The notes beneath the pieces are model-generated. The model searched no databases. It was not told where the DNA came from and saw nothing but the letters and a program-made list of their open reading frames with translations. The translations under genes and the position numbers were made by a program. Positions 24,944-34,861 of a DNA stretch of 64,000 bases are shown piece by piece; position 1 is the stretch's first letter, and each line of letters starts with the position of its first letter. The DNA comes from Chelydra serpentina (Eukaryota > Chordata > Testudines > Chelydridae): positions 21,470,001 to 21,534,000 of the forward strand of contig JBAIAC010000033.1 in the NCBI GenBank assembly GCA_037349315.1, in the 5' to 3' direction.

Positions 24944-25389
24944 CAGGGGTGGGCAAATTACAGCCGCATCCGGCCCACCAGCTGTTTTAATCCAGCCCTC
25001 GAGCTCCTGCTGGGGAGTGGGCCTCTGCGCGCGGGGCTGGGGGGGGGGGGGGGGAGGAGGAGGGGAGAGGAGCAGGCTTGGAGGGGCAGGGGGGAAACTG
25101 TCCCCCAGCACGAGCTGGCGGAGCGGGTTGGGGCCGGGTCGCTCTACTTCCTGCCGCCCGGTAAGTGCAGGGACCCCGACCCCTGCTGCAGTCCTCAGGG
25201 GAAGGGGTGGCGTGGGGGCGGGGCTGGGGCGGAACAGGAGTGGGAAGAGGCAGGGAGGGGCAGAGCACGGGCAGGGCCATGGGGAAGAGGCGGAGCAGGG
25301 GCTGGAGCAGCATGCAGCTGCGTAGGCACCAACTTTCCTGGAGTCCTACACAGCTGCGTGCTTTGCGTATTGGTAGGGACGGCCCTGTG
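24944..25389. mobile_element. hAT-like element, left end present, right end unresolved
   Basis: Starts CAGGGGTGGGCAAATTACAG, the same left end as the element at 19160. The expected inverted right end and the CTATATGT duplication were not found. Instead the GC-rich block runs to a cggccctg string at about 25382-25389, the right-end motif of the other hAT family here. This looks like a truncation or a chimera. A G homopolymer lies at about 25038-25056. Confidence 0.6.
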
Positions 25390-25394
25390 AGAAC

Positions 25395-25911
25395 TCCTGA
25401 TTAGCACCTTGCAAAATCAAAATTTAGCTGAAAAAACCTTTTGTAGTACTTGGTCTAAATTTCAGAACACTTGCCCACTAGTCAAAGTACAAAGTATATA
25501 GATACAGGCATGGCAAATTCTTACACAAGTAATACCAACTTCCGAGTTCATTTCTTCACTCTTAAATACGATAAGACCTTGACTACTAGTTCTGGGACAT
25601 GATTTGCGGTGTCTGGCCCAGTCCTGCAAATTGTTGCTTGCAGGCAGAATGCTGCACGCATATGGAGTCCGCTGAAATCAGTAGGGCTGCACATGGCTAC
25701 AGTAATCCACCCATGCGTAACAAGCTCCAGGACTGAAACCTACAAGTATTAATTTACCAAGCTGTTAACACAGAACCATACGCAACCATGGTAAGCAGGA
25801 CTTGTAGGGTTAATTGTCTCAATTCATGCGCTTGCCTACTCGCAAAGGTTGTTGATCTGCTAAGGTGATTCAGGAAAATGTCAGCCTCCACCAACATGAA
25901 ATCACTATTAA
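25395..25911. other. Unassigned intron 1 sequence
   Basis: No gene or element recognised in this 0.5-kb stretch directly beside the LTR retrotransposon. Confidence 0.5.
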
Positions 25912-25916
25912 GGCAC

Positions 25917-26481
25917 TGTCACGGAGTATAGGGGAGTCCGGCCCTGCACCCCTCTTCCCCGGATTCCCTGGGAGTCTCAGCCAGCCAGTAGAACAGAAGG
26001 TTTATTAGAGATGCCAGGAACACAGTCCAAACAGAGCTTGTCAGTACATCCAGGACCCCTCAGTCGGGTCCTTCCGGGGGGCAGGGAGCTTAGACCCCAG
26101 TCTGGGGCTCCCTGCATTTCGCCCCACAGCTCCAACCGGGGCAGGGAGACCAGACCCTGTCTGCCTCTCTCCCTCTTCTCCGGCCAGCTTCAAACTGAAA
26201 CTCTCCAGCCCCTCCTCCCTCTTTGTCTGTTTCCCGGGCCAGGAGGTCACCTGATCCCTTTGTTCCCCCACCTTCAGCTCATACCTTTGCCGGGGGAGGG
26301 GCCGGGCCATCTCTTGCCAGGAGTCAAAGCCATTCTCTGTGTCCAGGCCTCTGCCTTCTAGGGCTTTGTAACAATCATGCACCGTTGTCCCACCACCTAG
26401 ATACTTAAGCACCGCATAGGGGAAACCGAGGCACCCACACAGTACTCAGGGAAACCTTAACAACAGTCCTAGTTCGTCACA
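25917..26481 (-). repeat. 3' LTR of the gypsy-type element
   Basis: 565 bp, read on the minus strand from TGTGACGAACTAGG to CTCCGTGACA. An AATAAA lies at 26001-26006 (minus) near the LTR end. No convincing TATA box was seen. Confidence 0.95.
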
Positions 26482-26495
26482 TGTCTCCCCCCTTC
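26482..26495 (-). promoter_or_regulatory. Polypurine tract
   Basis: Minus strand GAAGGGGGGAGACA directly abuts the 3' LTR. It is the expected primer site for plus-strand DNA synthesis. Confidence 0.8.
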
Positions 26496-26514
26496 GAGAC
26501 CGAACTGAGCGGGG

Positions 26515-29500
26515 TCACTTTAGCCAGTGACCCGGGGAAGTTCGAACCCGGTCACACCAGGCCGTTACAGTTCGACGAGCTCCCTTAGGTCGGGTGGGCT
26601 GGATGGCACCCGCAGGTCGCATGTGGGAAGGTTTATGCGGTCCGTGCCCTTTTCCCATCCCCAAACCCCTGGGGTTCAAGCTGAGATCAGGTCTTTTCCC
26701 AGCGCTCCAGTCTGGAGGGTTGTAATTCGGGCTCTCTTGGTTAAGAGCCTCCCTCTTGATCTGGTCCCCTCTCTGACCACGTGTCTGTGTCACCAGTCGC
26801 TCGGCATCGGCCCCTTTTCCTGGATGCAGCCACGTCGGGGCGAAGTGGTGAATATACACCGTAAAGCGCCACCCAAATAGATCCGGCTGCTGCTTCTTAA
26901 GGGCCTGCACCATGGCCAGGCATTCCCTTTCTATGGCCGGACCGTTCTGCCTCCAGGGCAGCAGCTCCTTGCTCAGATACCCGATGGGGTGTCTCCCCCG
27001 CTTCGCATAGGCCTGCGTCAGCACCGCGCCCAGCCCTGTGTCTGAGGCTTCGGTGAACGCTGTACAGGGCTTGGCCCCGTCTGGGTTTACTCGATCTATT
27101 GGGCCCTGGATTAGAGCCTCCTTCAGCGCACAGAGAGCCCTCTGGCCCTGCTCGGTCCAGACTGCCTCGTCTGGCTTCCCCTTCTTACCTAGCTCTGTGA
27201 TGGGGGCAGCTAGGGAGCTAAAGGGGGGTACAAACCTCTGGTAGTACCCCACCATCCCGCTAAAGGCCTGGACCTGTTTCTTGGTCTGGGGAACAGGCCA
27301 ATCTCTGATCGCCTCCACCTTGGCCAGCCCTGGGCTGTTGAATGACTGGTTCACCTCTAAAGCCAGCCTGTCCTTGGCCTCTCTCTCCAGGTTCTGGGCT
27401 CTTTTCCCAGTTACTCTGAATGGGGGACACCTGATGGGAGGATGGGCTCCCATCTCAGGGGAGAGATCCATCAGGGGGTCTTCCCCCTTCTCCTCCCAAT
27501 CGTCCCTTACCGGTTCTAGGGGTCCCCTTACTCTCCTCCCATACCACAGCTTGAAAGGGAAGCCCCCTGGTGATTCCTGGGGCACTTCCCTGTGCCATCG
27601 GTGGGGTAGGTACTTGTCCCAGTCCTGTGGATGCTGATTTATGCAAGTCTTCAACATCAGCCTCACGGTCCCCTGAACTCTCTCCACCAGCCCATTGCAC
27701 TGGGGATAATATGCTGAGGCCCAACTGTGCCGGACCCCACATTTCTCCCACAAGCACCGTAGCAGGGCCGACATGAAGTTGGACCCTTGGTCTGTCAGGC
27801 CTTCCTTGGGGAACCCCACTCGGCTGAAAATGGTCAGCAGCGCATCCGCCACGGTGTCTGCTTCAATGGAGGATAAGGGCACCGCCTCGGGGTAGCGGGT
27901 GGCGGAATCTACCACCACCAGAATGTACTTCTTCCCCGACTGGGTTGCCCTGCTGAGGGGGCCCACCCTATTCATAGCCACCTTCTGGAAAGGTTCCTCT
28001 CTGATGGGCAGGGACCTCCAGGGGTCTTCTTCCTTCCCCTGGGCCAGGTGTAATAACCGGTGATGATACTTCTGGGGCCTCACTGGCTGCCTCCTGATTC
28101 CCCACAGTTCTACTTCCCCTTGGGCAGCCCATTCCTGGCACAGGAATCCCTTCTCCCACAGGGATCTGTCTCTGCAGTCTTCCCCAAGGGGGTTTGCAGC
28201 GCTGTGGCCAGCAAGTTCCCTTAGCTTCTCCGAGGCGGGATCCCTCTGCAGCTCACTGGCCAGGGCTGGGGTCACCGCCCCACTGAGCCCTGTCCCTGGT
28301 GGCTCCCTCCCTGCCGTGGAATCACTTCCCGGCAGCACCTCTGGACCAGGCAAGCCTGGTTGGCAGCCGTCCTGCCCTGCCTGTGTGTCCCCCCACTCAG
28401 CTGGGGTCTCTGCTCCCCCGGTGCTCAGCGCTGCCTTGGCTGTCCCTGTGGGGCCAGGCAGCGAGCTCGCTGCTTTGGTCACAGCATCAGAGACTGCCTG
28501 AGCCACCCCTCCATTGTGTAGGGGGGTGGGGAGCATCTCTCTGTCCCACCCCACCCTAGGGGTCTGGTTACAGGCAGGCAGGTAACCGGAGCCTGGCAGC
28601 TCCTCCCCACTGCCAGCCAGGTCATTTGCATTTTCACTGACCATTTCCCTCTTAGCCAATTGGTTTCCTGAGTTCAAATTCAAATCCTCGGCCGTTACAG
28701 GGCCTGGATCCTGTCCCAAAGATACACAGTCACCCCCCAACAGCACCTCACCGCTGATATCCTGGAGACCCCCAACCACCTGCCAGCCCGACCCCTCCTG
28801 CGTCTGCACAGGGATCTGGGCCATAGGCAGGGTGAATGGGTCCGTCCCTGGGAGCCTCACCCAGGGCACACAGCCCCTCAGCAGCTGGTGGGGGTGCACC
28901 ACCCGGGGCCTGACCACAATTCTCTCTGTCCCGGGGTCTTGCCACCCCCCGAATGTCTCTCCATTGACCATCAGCTTCCGCTTCCACTGGGGGTCCATAG
29001 GGCTTGAGTCCAGGGCCAGGAGTGGAAATCCGTCCACCATCCCACCCATCTGGCTGGTGGAGTTTATGGCCTTGGGACCCAGCAAGGGGGTTAGATCCCG
29101 GGGCTTTTCCGCAGGGTCTCCCTGGTTCCAATCACCAGCCTGCTCCAAGGCAGTGAGGTGGGCCTCCACATCCCCACCCTCCTTAACCAAGGGCAGCAAT
29201 TTAGGATCGAGGTTCCCTGCGGAGCTGGCACCCCGGGATCTGTCCCCACTTACCCCTGGCCAGTCCCCTATGCCTCTCCGTTCCACCACCGCAAGTTCAC
29301 ACTGCTGCTTGGTCTGTAGGTCTTTCTCGGGCTCTTGCTGTCTCTCACCGTCCTCTTGCTCTCTCGGACTCAGCTCCAGTCCCATCCGTCTCCGATCCCC
29401 TGCTGGGGAACCCGATCGTGAAGACCCCCGTCTGGTTGGGGACCAGACTCTTGGGGATGCCAGGCTATCACTCCAGCTGCTCCCAGATCCTGCTGTAGCC

Positions 29501-29799
29501 CCATTGGGGTCAGGAATCTGCTCCCTGGAATGGTCATCTTCCTCCAGCCGCGTGATTAACTGGGCTTTAGTGAGCTTTCCAATGGGTATCCCTCTCTTTT
29601 TGCACAGGGTTACAATGCTCTTCTTAAGGAGAAGGCGATACGCCATCACGTCACTGCTCCCAAGTTGCTGTGGACCCACAGGCCTGTGTGCTCTTAGCTC
29701 CCCACGGTTTCCAGGACGAACCCCAAGTGTGCCAGCCCTTCTCCAGGTCACCGCCTCTTTGCCAGGGTCGAGCTGCAGCTCCTCCGCCCCTGGGTCCAC
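26515..29799 (-). CDS. Defective gag-pol-like polyprotein, 1094 aa, no stops
   Basis: One continuous frame. Residues about 58-89 (LCKKRGIPIGKLTKAQLI) resemble a SAP-type helix-loop-helix. Residues 90-240 are low-complexity and charged. Residues about 272-360 resemble a retroviral-type aspartic protease, with VNGETFGGWQDPGTE at the active-site loop (DPG rather than DT/SG) and a late VLLGGDC. Residues about 541-600 are a shortened integrase N-terminus without an HHCC zinc site. Residues about 603-735 are the integrase core, with TDQGSNF (Asp670) and NGLVER (Glu706) at 35-residue spacing, but VAMNRVGPL has Asn610 where the first Asp belongs. Residues about 790-820 read as the start of RT, then jump to RT-thumb and RNase H-like sequence (VQAFSGMVGYYQRFV; FTEASDTGLGAVL). 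The YxDD palm is absent. It probably gives no active enzyme set. A later start at Met52 is possible. Confidence 0.85.
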   Translation of the reverse strand: MDPGAEELQLDPGKEAVTWRRAGTLGVRPGNRGELRAHRPVGPQQLGSSDVMAYRLLLKKSIVTLCKKRGIPIGKLTKAQLITRLEEDDHSREQIPDPNGATAGSGSSWSDSLASPRVWSPTRRGSSRSGSPAGDRRRMGLELSPREQEDGERQQEPEKDLQTKQQCELAVVERRGIGDWPGVSGDRSRGASSAGNLDPKLLPLVKEGGDVEAHLTALEQAGDWNQGDPAEKPRDLTPLLGPKAINSTSQMGGMVDGFPLLALDSSPMDPQWKRKLMVNGETFGGWQDPGTERIVVRPRVVHPHQLLRGCVPWVRLPGTDPFTLPMAQIPVQTQEGSGWQVVGGLQDISGEVLLGGDCVSLGQDPGPVTAEDLNLNSGNQLAKREMVSENANDLAGSGEELPGSGYLPACNQTPRVGWDREMLPTPLHNGGVAQAVSDAVTKAASSLPGPTGTAKAALSTGGAETPAEWGDTQAGQDGCQPGLPGPEVLPGSDSTAGREPPGTGLSGAVTPALASELQRDPASEKLRELAGHSAANPLGEDCRDRSLWEKGFLCQEWAAQGEVELWGIRRQPVRPQKYHHRLLHLAQGKEEDPWRSLPIREEPFQKVAMNRVGPLSRATQSGKKYILVVVDSATRYPEAVPLSSIEADTVADALLTIFSRVGFPKEGLTDQGSNFMSALLRCLWEKCGVRHSWASAYYPQCNGLVERVQGTVRLMLKTCINQHPQDWDKYLPHRWHREVPQESPGGFPFKLWYGRRVRGPLEPVRDDWEEKGEDPLMDLSPEMGAHPPIRCPPFRVTGKRAQNLEREAKDRLALEVNQSFNSPGLAKVEAIRDWPVPQTKKQVQAFSGMVGYYQRFVPPFSSLAAPITELGKKGKPDEAVWTEQGQRALCALKEALIQGPIDRVNPDGAKPCTAFTEASDTGLGAVLTQAYAKRGRHPIGYLSKELLPWRQNGPAIERECLAMVQALKKQQPDLFGWRFTVYIHHFAPTWLHPGKGADAERLVTQTRGQRGDQIKREALNQESPNYNPPDWSAGKRPDLSLNPRGLGMGKGHGPHKPSHMRPAGAIQPTRPKGARRTVTAWCDRVRTSPGHWLK

Positions 29800-30089
29800 T
29801 CACGGCACCCCCAGGGGAACCCTGTCACTGCAAAATTCCTTCTCTCTCCCAGGGCCAAGCCGCAGGCTCCTCCGCCCCTGGGACTGCTCACTGCAGTCCC
29901 CAGGGGGACCCCATCATTGCACAGTCCTTCTTGCTGGTCACACACTCCCAGGGGTTAAGCGTAGCTCCTCCGCTCCCCGAAACCGCTCCTCCGTGAGCCT
30001 TCAGCACGCCTGGTCCTCGTTAGCCCCCCTTCGTTCTACTGCTCCCCAGTTACTTACTGCAGGAAGCGCCGTTCACGGGGTGCAGAACG

Positions 30090-30106
30090 TCCCGCCGCTG
30101 CCACCA
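30090..30106 (-). promoter_or_regulatory. Primer binding site, tRNA-Leu type
   Basis: Minus strand TGGTGGCAGCGGCGGGA starts two bases after the 5' LTR. It is complementary, with one mismatch, to the 3' end of the vertebrate tRNA-Leu(AAG/TAG) type as I recall it. Confidence 0.7.
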
Positions 30107-30108
30107 GT

Positions 30109-30673
30109 TGTCACGGAGTATAGGGGAGTCCGGCCCTGCACCCCTCTTCCCCGGATTCCCTGGGAGTCTCAGCCAGCCAGTAGAACAGAAGGTTTATTAG
30201 AGATGCCAGGAACACAGTCCAAACAGAGCTTGTCAGTACATCCAGGACCCCTCAGTCGGGTCCTTCCGGGGGGCAGGGAGCTTAGACCCCAGTCTGGGGC
30301 TCCCTGCATTTCGCCCCACAGCTCCAACCGGGGCAGGGAGGCCAGACCCTGTCTGCCTCTCTCCCTCTTCTCCGGCCAGCTTCAAACTGAAACTCTCCAG
30401 CCCCTCCTCCCTCTTTGTCTGTTTCCCGGGCCAGGAGGTCACCTGATCCCTTTGTTCCCCCACCTTCAGCTCATACCTTTGCCGGGGGAGGGGCCGGGCC
30501 ATCTCTTGCCAGGAGTCAAAGCCATTCTCTGTGTCCAGGCCTCTGCCTTCTAGGGCTTTGTAACAATCATGCACCGTTGTCCCACCACCTAGATACTTAA
30601 GCACCGCATAGGGGAAACCGAGGCACCCACACAGTACTCAGGGAAACCTTAACAACAGTCCTAGTTCGTCACA
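30109..30673 (-). repeat. 5' LTR of the gypsy-type element
   Basis: 565 bp, identical by eye to the 3' LTR except one base (ggcc against gacc near 30341). AATAAA at 30193-30198 (minus). It would carry the element's promoter. Confidence 0.95.
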
Positions 30674-30679
30674 GGCACC

Positions 30680-31489
30680 AAATCTGACCCTGATGCTGGC
30701 CACCATTCCTCTCCATTTAAAAACTACAGCAATTTGTGTAATATTTTGTAGAGAACAATAAACAATTAGTTCAAAGAAAAATGTAATATTCTAGAAATGC
30801 AGTGTTCTGACCTCAGCGATTATCTCTTATCTATGTTTGAACAGTGCCCAGCACGAGGCCCCATTCCCAATTCCCTGTCAACGTATCCATAATTATAATA
30901 ATGAAGAAGTCAGCAAATACAAATGATTTGGCTGGAAGGTTTGTTAAGTGTCTCTCTCCCTCTTTAAAATAATTGTGTTTGTGTTGCTTTTGTGAAAAAT
31001 ATGACGAGTCCAACCAGATATTGCATACAGCTCTGTTATCCAGCTCTGCATACTGACTGCCTTGCATGCCTGTTCAGCAGGTGAACAGCTGTTAAACAAA
31101 AGCCTCTAGTTTCTGTCACAGGCTTCTTTGGCACTGTGGGCTCATAAAGTGCTAAGTGGTGCAGCGGGTTAATGCATCAGCTTCTATATCTTTGGCTACT
31201 TCAGTCTCCTTGTATCAAACACTAAGTTGGACAAATATCCACACACATGAATTAAATAGGTTTAATGGTCCCATCCTACTCCTCATGGATATTATGAATG
31301 CAACACACAATATGGTACCACAACTATCGGTTTACTGCCAAAGATTAGAAAAGCAGGAAGTGTGTCAGGTTGGTATGCAGATATACTGGAAGGGATATGT
31401 GGGAAAACCGATGGCTGCTCCCTCCCGAAGTTCATAAATCCACAACAGAACTCTTCACTGGAGAACAACAAAAGAGGGGGGGGTTGGAG
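30680..31489. other. Unassigned intron 1 sequence
   Basis: Includes an old interspersed repeat piece (30805-30870). A weak tRNA-like string, gtggtgcagcgggttaatgc, lies at about 31157, but no clear box B follows it. No gene. Confidence 0.45.
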
Positions 31490-31594
31490 TAGGGTTGCCA
31501 ACCCTCCAGGATTGGCCTGGAGTCTCCAGGAATTAAAGATTGTGTCATGTGATGAAATCTCCAGGAATACATCCAACCAAAATTGGGAACCCTA
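31490..31594. mobile_element. MITE with TAGGGTTGCCAAC ends, about 105 bp
   Basis: Ends tagggttgccaa and ttgggaacccta are inverted with one mismatch. Flanking 8-mers match only 5 of 8, so hAT membership is tentative. The interior has the ctccaggattggcctggag palindrome. Confidence 0.65.
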
Positions 31595-31599
31595 GCTAG

Positions 31600-32480
31600 T
31601 AGAAGGAAGAGTGTTTTACTTAACTTGATCATTTGACAGATTTGGGAGACTTTTGCTTTTCTTAAAATATCTGACATCACACCTTGAAGAGACTCAGCTG
31701 CCCGATGTCTACACTGAATTGTATTTTAAACATATGTAATATTTTGGATTAAACAACATGAAAAAAGCTCACTAGAATTAAGTGTAAGATTTTTTTTAAA
31801 CTTCCATAATGCAACGCGCAGCAACATAACGACAAACTTTTGAAATCTATACACTTCACACCAGGAATAACAGCATGCAAGCATTATGAAAATAAACAGC
31901 TTGTTACCAGCCCCAAACTGGCACACTCTAATTAAGGCAGTTCAGTCAGATTCCATCAGATTCTTCATGCACGTTACACAGTCTGCTGCCAGGATGTTTA
32001 ACCATCAAAAGTGAAATGCACATTTAAACCTGTAAGATTGCAAAACATTCTATGGCGCAGAACAGTCAAGGACACAGGATGGGTGGCACAAACGTGAAAC
32101 ACACCTTTAATTTCATTTCAAAGCACTTAAATGTTGGTAATATCTCCATTGTACCTGTGGGGAAAAAGACACCAAGTGGTAAAATTACCTGCTCAGGATA
32201 ACACAGGGAATCAATGGCAAAGCTGGAAATACAACTAAGGTCTCCCAAATCCTTGATAATACTTACTAAGGTTACAGGTCAATTTTTAAACAAACGTTTC
32301 CCTAATGAACATTCAGGAAAATGTTTGTCTCTGTTAATTTAACAGAGGCTAAAGCACCATTAGAATGTTCTCCACCCAAACAACTAAAAATCTTGACAAA
32401 TAAGACTTTACTAATCAGCAGCTTTAGTGATTACTCCAGCATGATTTATTCAAAGCAAAGAAACTGTGATGAAGCAGAAG
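31600..32480. other. Unassigned intron 1 sequence with MIR-like piece
   Basis: About 32080-32255 on the minus strand resembles a MIR CORE-SINE (gtggggaaaaagacaccaag, aatggcaaagctggaaat in plus reading). The rest is unrecognised. Confidence 0.45.
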
Positions 32481-32601
32481 TAGGGTGACCTGATGTCCCG
32501 ATTTTATAGGGACAGTCCCGATTTTGGGGTCTTTTTCTTATATAGGCTCCTATTACTCCCACCCCATCCCAATTTTTTACACTTGCTGCCTGGTCACCCT
32601 A
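32481..32601. mobile_element. hAT-type MITE with TAGGGTGACC ends, 121 bp
   Basis: Ends tagggtgacc and ggtcacccta are perfect inverted repeats. Flanks agcagaag and agcagagg match 7 of 8, as expected for a hAT TSD. Internal gtcccgattttatagggac and cccgattttgggg motifs identify a common tetrapod MITE family. Confidence 0.85.
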
Positions 32602-32609
32602 AGCAGAGG

Positions 32610-34860
32610 GGAAGCGGGGGAGGTGAGCAGTTTACCTATGACTGGGCCAGGACACTAACATTTTTAGACAACCTCTTTTTCTTTGCTTCAAGTTTTCTTG
32701 TCAGGCTGCAGCTCCCTCCAGTGCTTCCCCACCAGGCTCTTCCCCTGGCCCAATTGGATTCTATTTGGTCTGAAAACTTGACCAATCTTCCATTTGAGTT
32801 TTACATAACAAAAAAGCGTAGCCTAGGAGGAGAGAGAATCAATCCTGAGCAAAGCAGAAGAAGAAGGAAAAAGAAAACTTAAGCAGAGGGTATGGGGAAT
32901 GAAAAGGGGGAATGGTGTACCCTATACCTGTGCAACATGAAGAACTCGGAAGGGGAATGAGAAGGGGCTGTGTCTCAACCAGATAGGGAGAGAATGTAAA
33001 AATGGGGCCTATTTTCAGCCTCAAGTTTTGTCTCCACAAATGAATGCAAGCTCAATATTGAAAGTGCATTTTATAACACACAGATATTCAAGTACATGAT
33101 TTGTGAACGCAAACAGGTTCTTAGACATCTATGTGCTATAAAGTGTGCCCACAATGGCACATTTGCACAGTCAGTGCAAAACTGGAGGGCATGTTGAGGT
33201 GCTTTTGAAAAACAAAAAACAAGGCCACAAGCAGAGAGGGTACACAAAACACAGAAAAGGGGAATGAGGGGGAAAACCTACTTTTTCATTATTTTAATTC
33301 AAAATTATTTGAAAGTTCCTATTTGTGACTTTTTCAGCTGCCGAAATTCAAGTCTCCTGCATCGATCTATATGCCTATTAATGATGGCATTGAGGTTACC
33401 TACTTGAAAAGAAGTTCTGAACACAGTAATAGTGTTCATTAACTGCAGGGTCATATGACTGGTTTAAATAACCACAATCCAGAATTCTTTAGAATCCATT
33501 TTATAATATTACAATTGCTATTAACCTGCATGCTGAAGATATTAAACCTATGCAAAAAAACCATTTACACAGCTCAATTTTTTTTTTAGTAGACAGTATT
33601 ATTGTAACAGAGGGAGGGAAATTAGCATAGGAGCTCCTTGCATGCGTAGGAACTGTAATAACTCCAGATGATACTGAGGTAGAAACAAAAAATAATATAG
33701 AAAGAGAAAAGCCAGATGAGCTAAAGAGGAATGTACTGTTAAAGCAAGCAATGATAATCAAACGCATTTTAAGTTAGCAGCTGATTTTTTTTTTTAATAT
33801 CCGCAAGCACAGTTCTTCAGGATAAAAATCATCAGAGGGTGAAAATCATTGCAGCATCAGATCTCACTGCATGGTGATGTCCTGCTTCAAACACATAGCT
33901 AAATGTAAACATCTTAATTCATATACTGACTTAATTATGAAAACATCTAACAGTTATTAATTTTTCAAGATGCTCTATGAATGGATTGTATCAGAAATGA
34001 CATATGAATAAGAGGAGCTGATCTGAAAGGAAACTAAAGCAATCCTCTACAGGTATGATTCCCTGTAATAAAAAATAAGAACAGTTTGTGACAGCAAAAT
34101 TTTTTAAAATATTTGTATTACTTGGTGAACAAGCCTGTGAAATTGTTGTGTGTATCTTTGAAAATTCTTACAGATACAATATGTTTATAACTTGGAGAAG
34201 AAAAACTACTCCTTTAAAAGCTCTAAAATTTGGTTCACTGGTACAGATCTGTGGAATCTCCACACATTAACATGGGAGACAAATCTCAAACTCCAGACAG
34301 CTGAAGAAGAAGAAGGGATTAGGCTTTACGGTTGTCTTCCCTCTTTGTTAGTGCAGATACAGAGTCCTCTACCGAGAGTGTCATATATGGCAACTGAGGC
34401 CCTGTTAACACGTTAAGGGACTCCAAGGAGCATCTGCAATTCCATGGTAGGTGGGCAACCATGTTCATGTCTATTAGATGTGCTCAGTCCTAAGAGAGTT
34501 CAATCTCATTTGTGGCACTGTGATGTTTAAGGTACTGTTTCTATTGTCACATTTCACTGCAGGGTATTTTGTTTGTTAATTAGAAGTATGAAATCTTGAC
34601 CTGATATCGCAAGGAGGTAAAAGGGACGGAACCTACCTGTGATGCTAAGACATTCCGGCTGTGACATCACCTATGACATCCCTGCTGTGACATCCCTGCT
34701 AAGACATCACCTAGCTGTGATTCTAAGACAACCCTAGCCAAACAGAATCCAGACAGCATCCCTTTACTACCTTCCACAACTCTTTGGCTCAGCAGGCTGA
34801 TTGCATGCACTAAATAAAAGCCATGATCTGCCAGCATTACTAATTTGTGGGATGAGGATA
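32610..34860. other. Unassigned intron 1 sequence
   Basis: No gene recognised. Around 34650-34735 is a local array of degenerate gtgacatc/aagacatc repeats. Confidence 0.45.
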
Positions 34861-34861
34861 T

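Larger units (their letters stand above)
25912..30678 (-). mobile_element. Ty3/gypsy-type LTR retrotransposon, Gmr1-like order, young
   Basis: Two 565-bp LTRs starting TG and ending CA bound a 3.6-kb interior, flanked by the 5-bp duplication GGCAC (25912-25916 and 30674-30678). It has a tRNA-Leu-like primer site, a purine tract beside the 3' LTR, and one open frame (26515-29799). LTR comparison by eye shows one difference in 565 bp (A at about 26149 versus G in the other LTR), which implies a recent insertion. The interior order gag-like, protease-like, integrase, RT-thumb, RNase H fits the Gmr1 group of gypsy elements. Catalytic parts are missing, so it is probably non-autonomous. It lies antisense to the window and therefore in the same direction as HOMER2. 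Confidence 0.95.

Noticed and set aside
28832..30553. 573-codon plus-strand frame across the retrotransposon
   Set aside because: It is antisense to the gag-pol frame, runs through an LTR and has no domain. It is a shadow of GC-rich coding sequence.
31150..31230. Second tRNA-like string gtggtgcagcgggttaatgc
   Set aside because: Resembles a box A but lacks a convincing box B at the right distance.
34650..34735. CRISPR-like repeat array
   Set aside because: Repeats are short, degenerate and without regular spacers, in a vertebrate intron.
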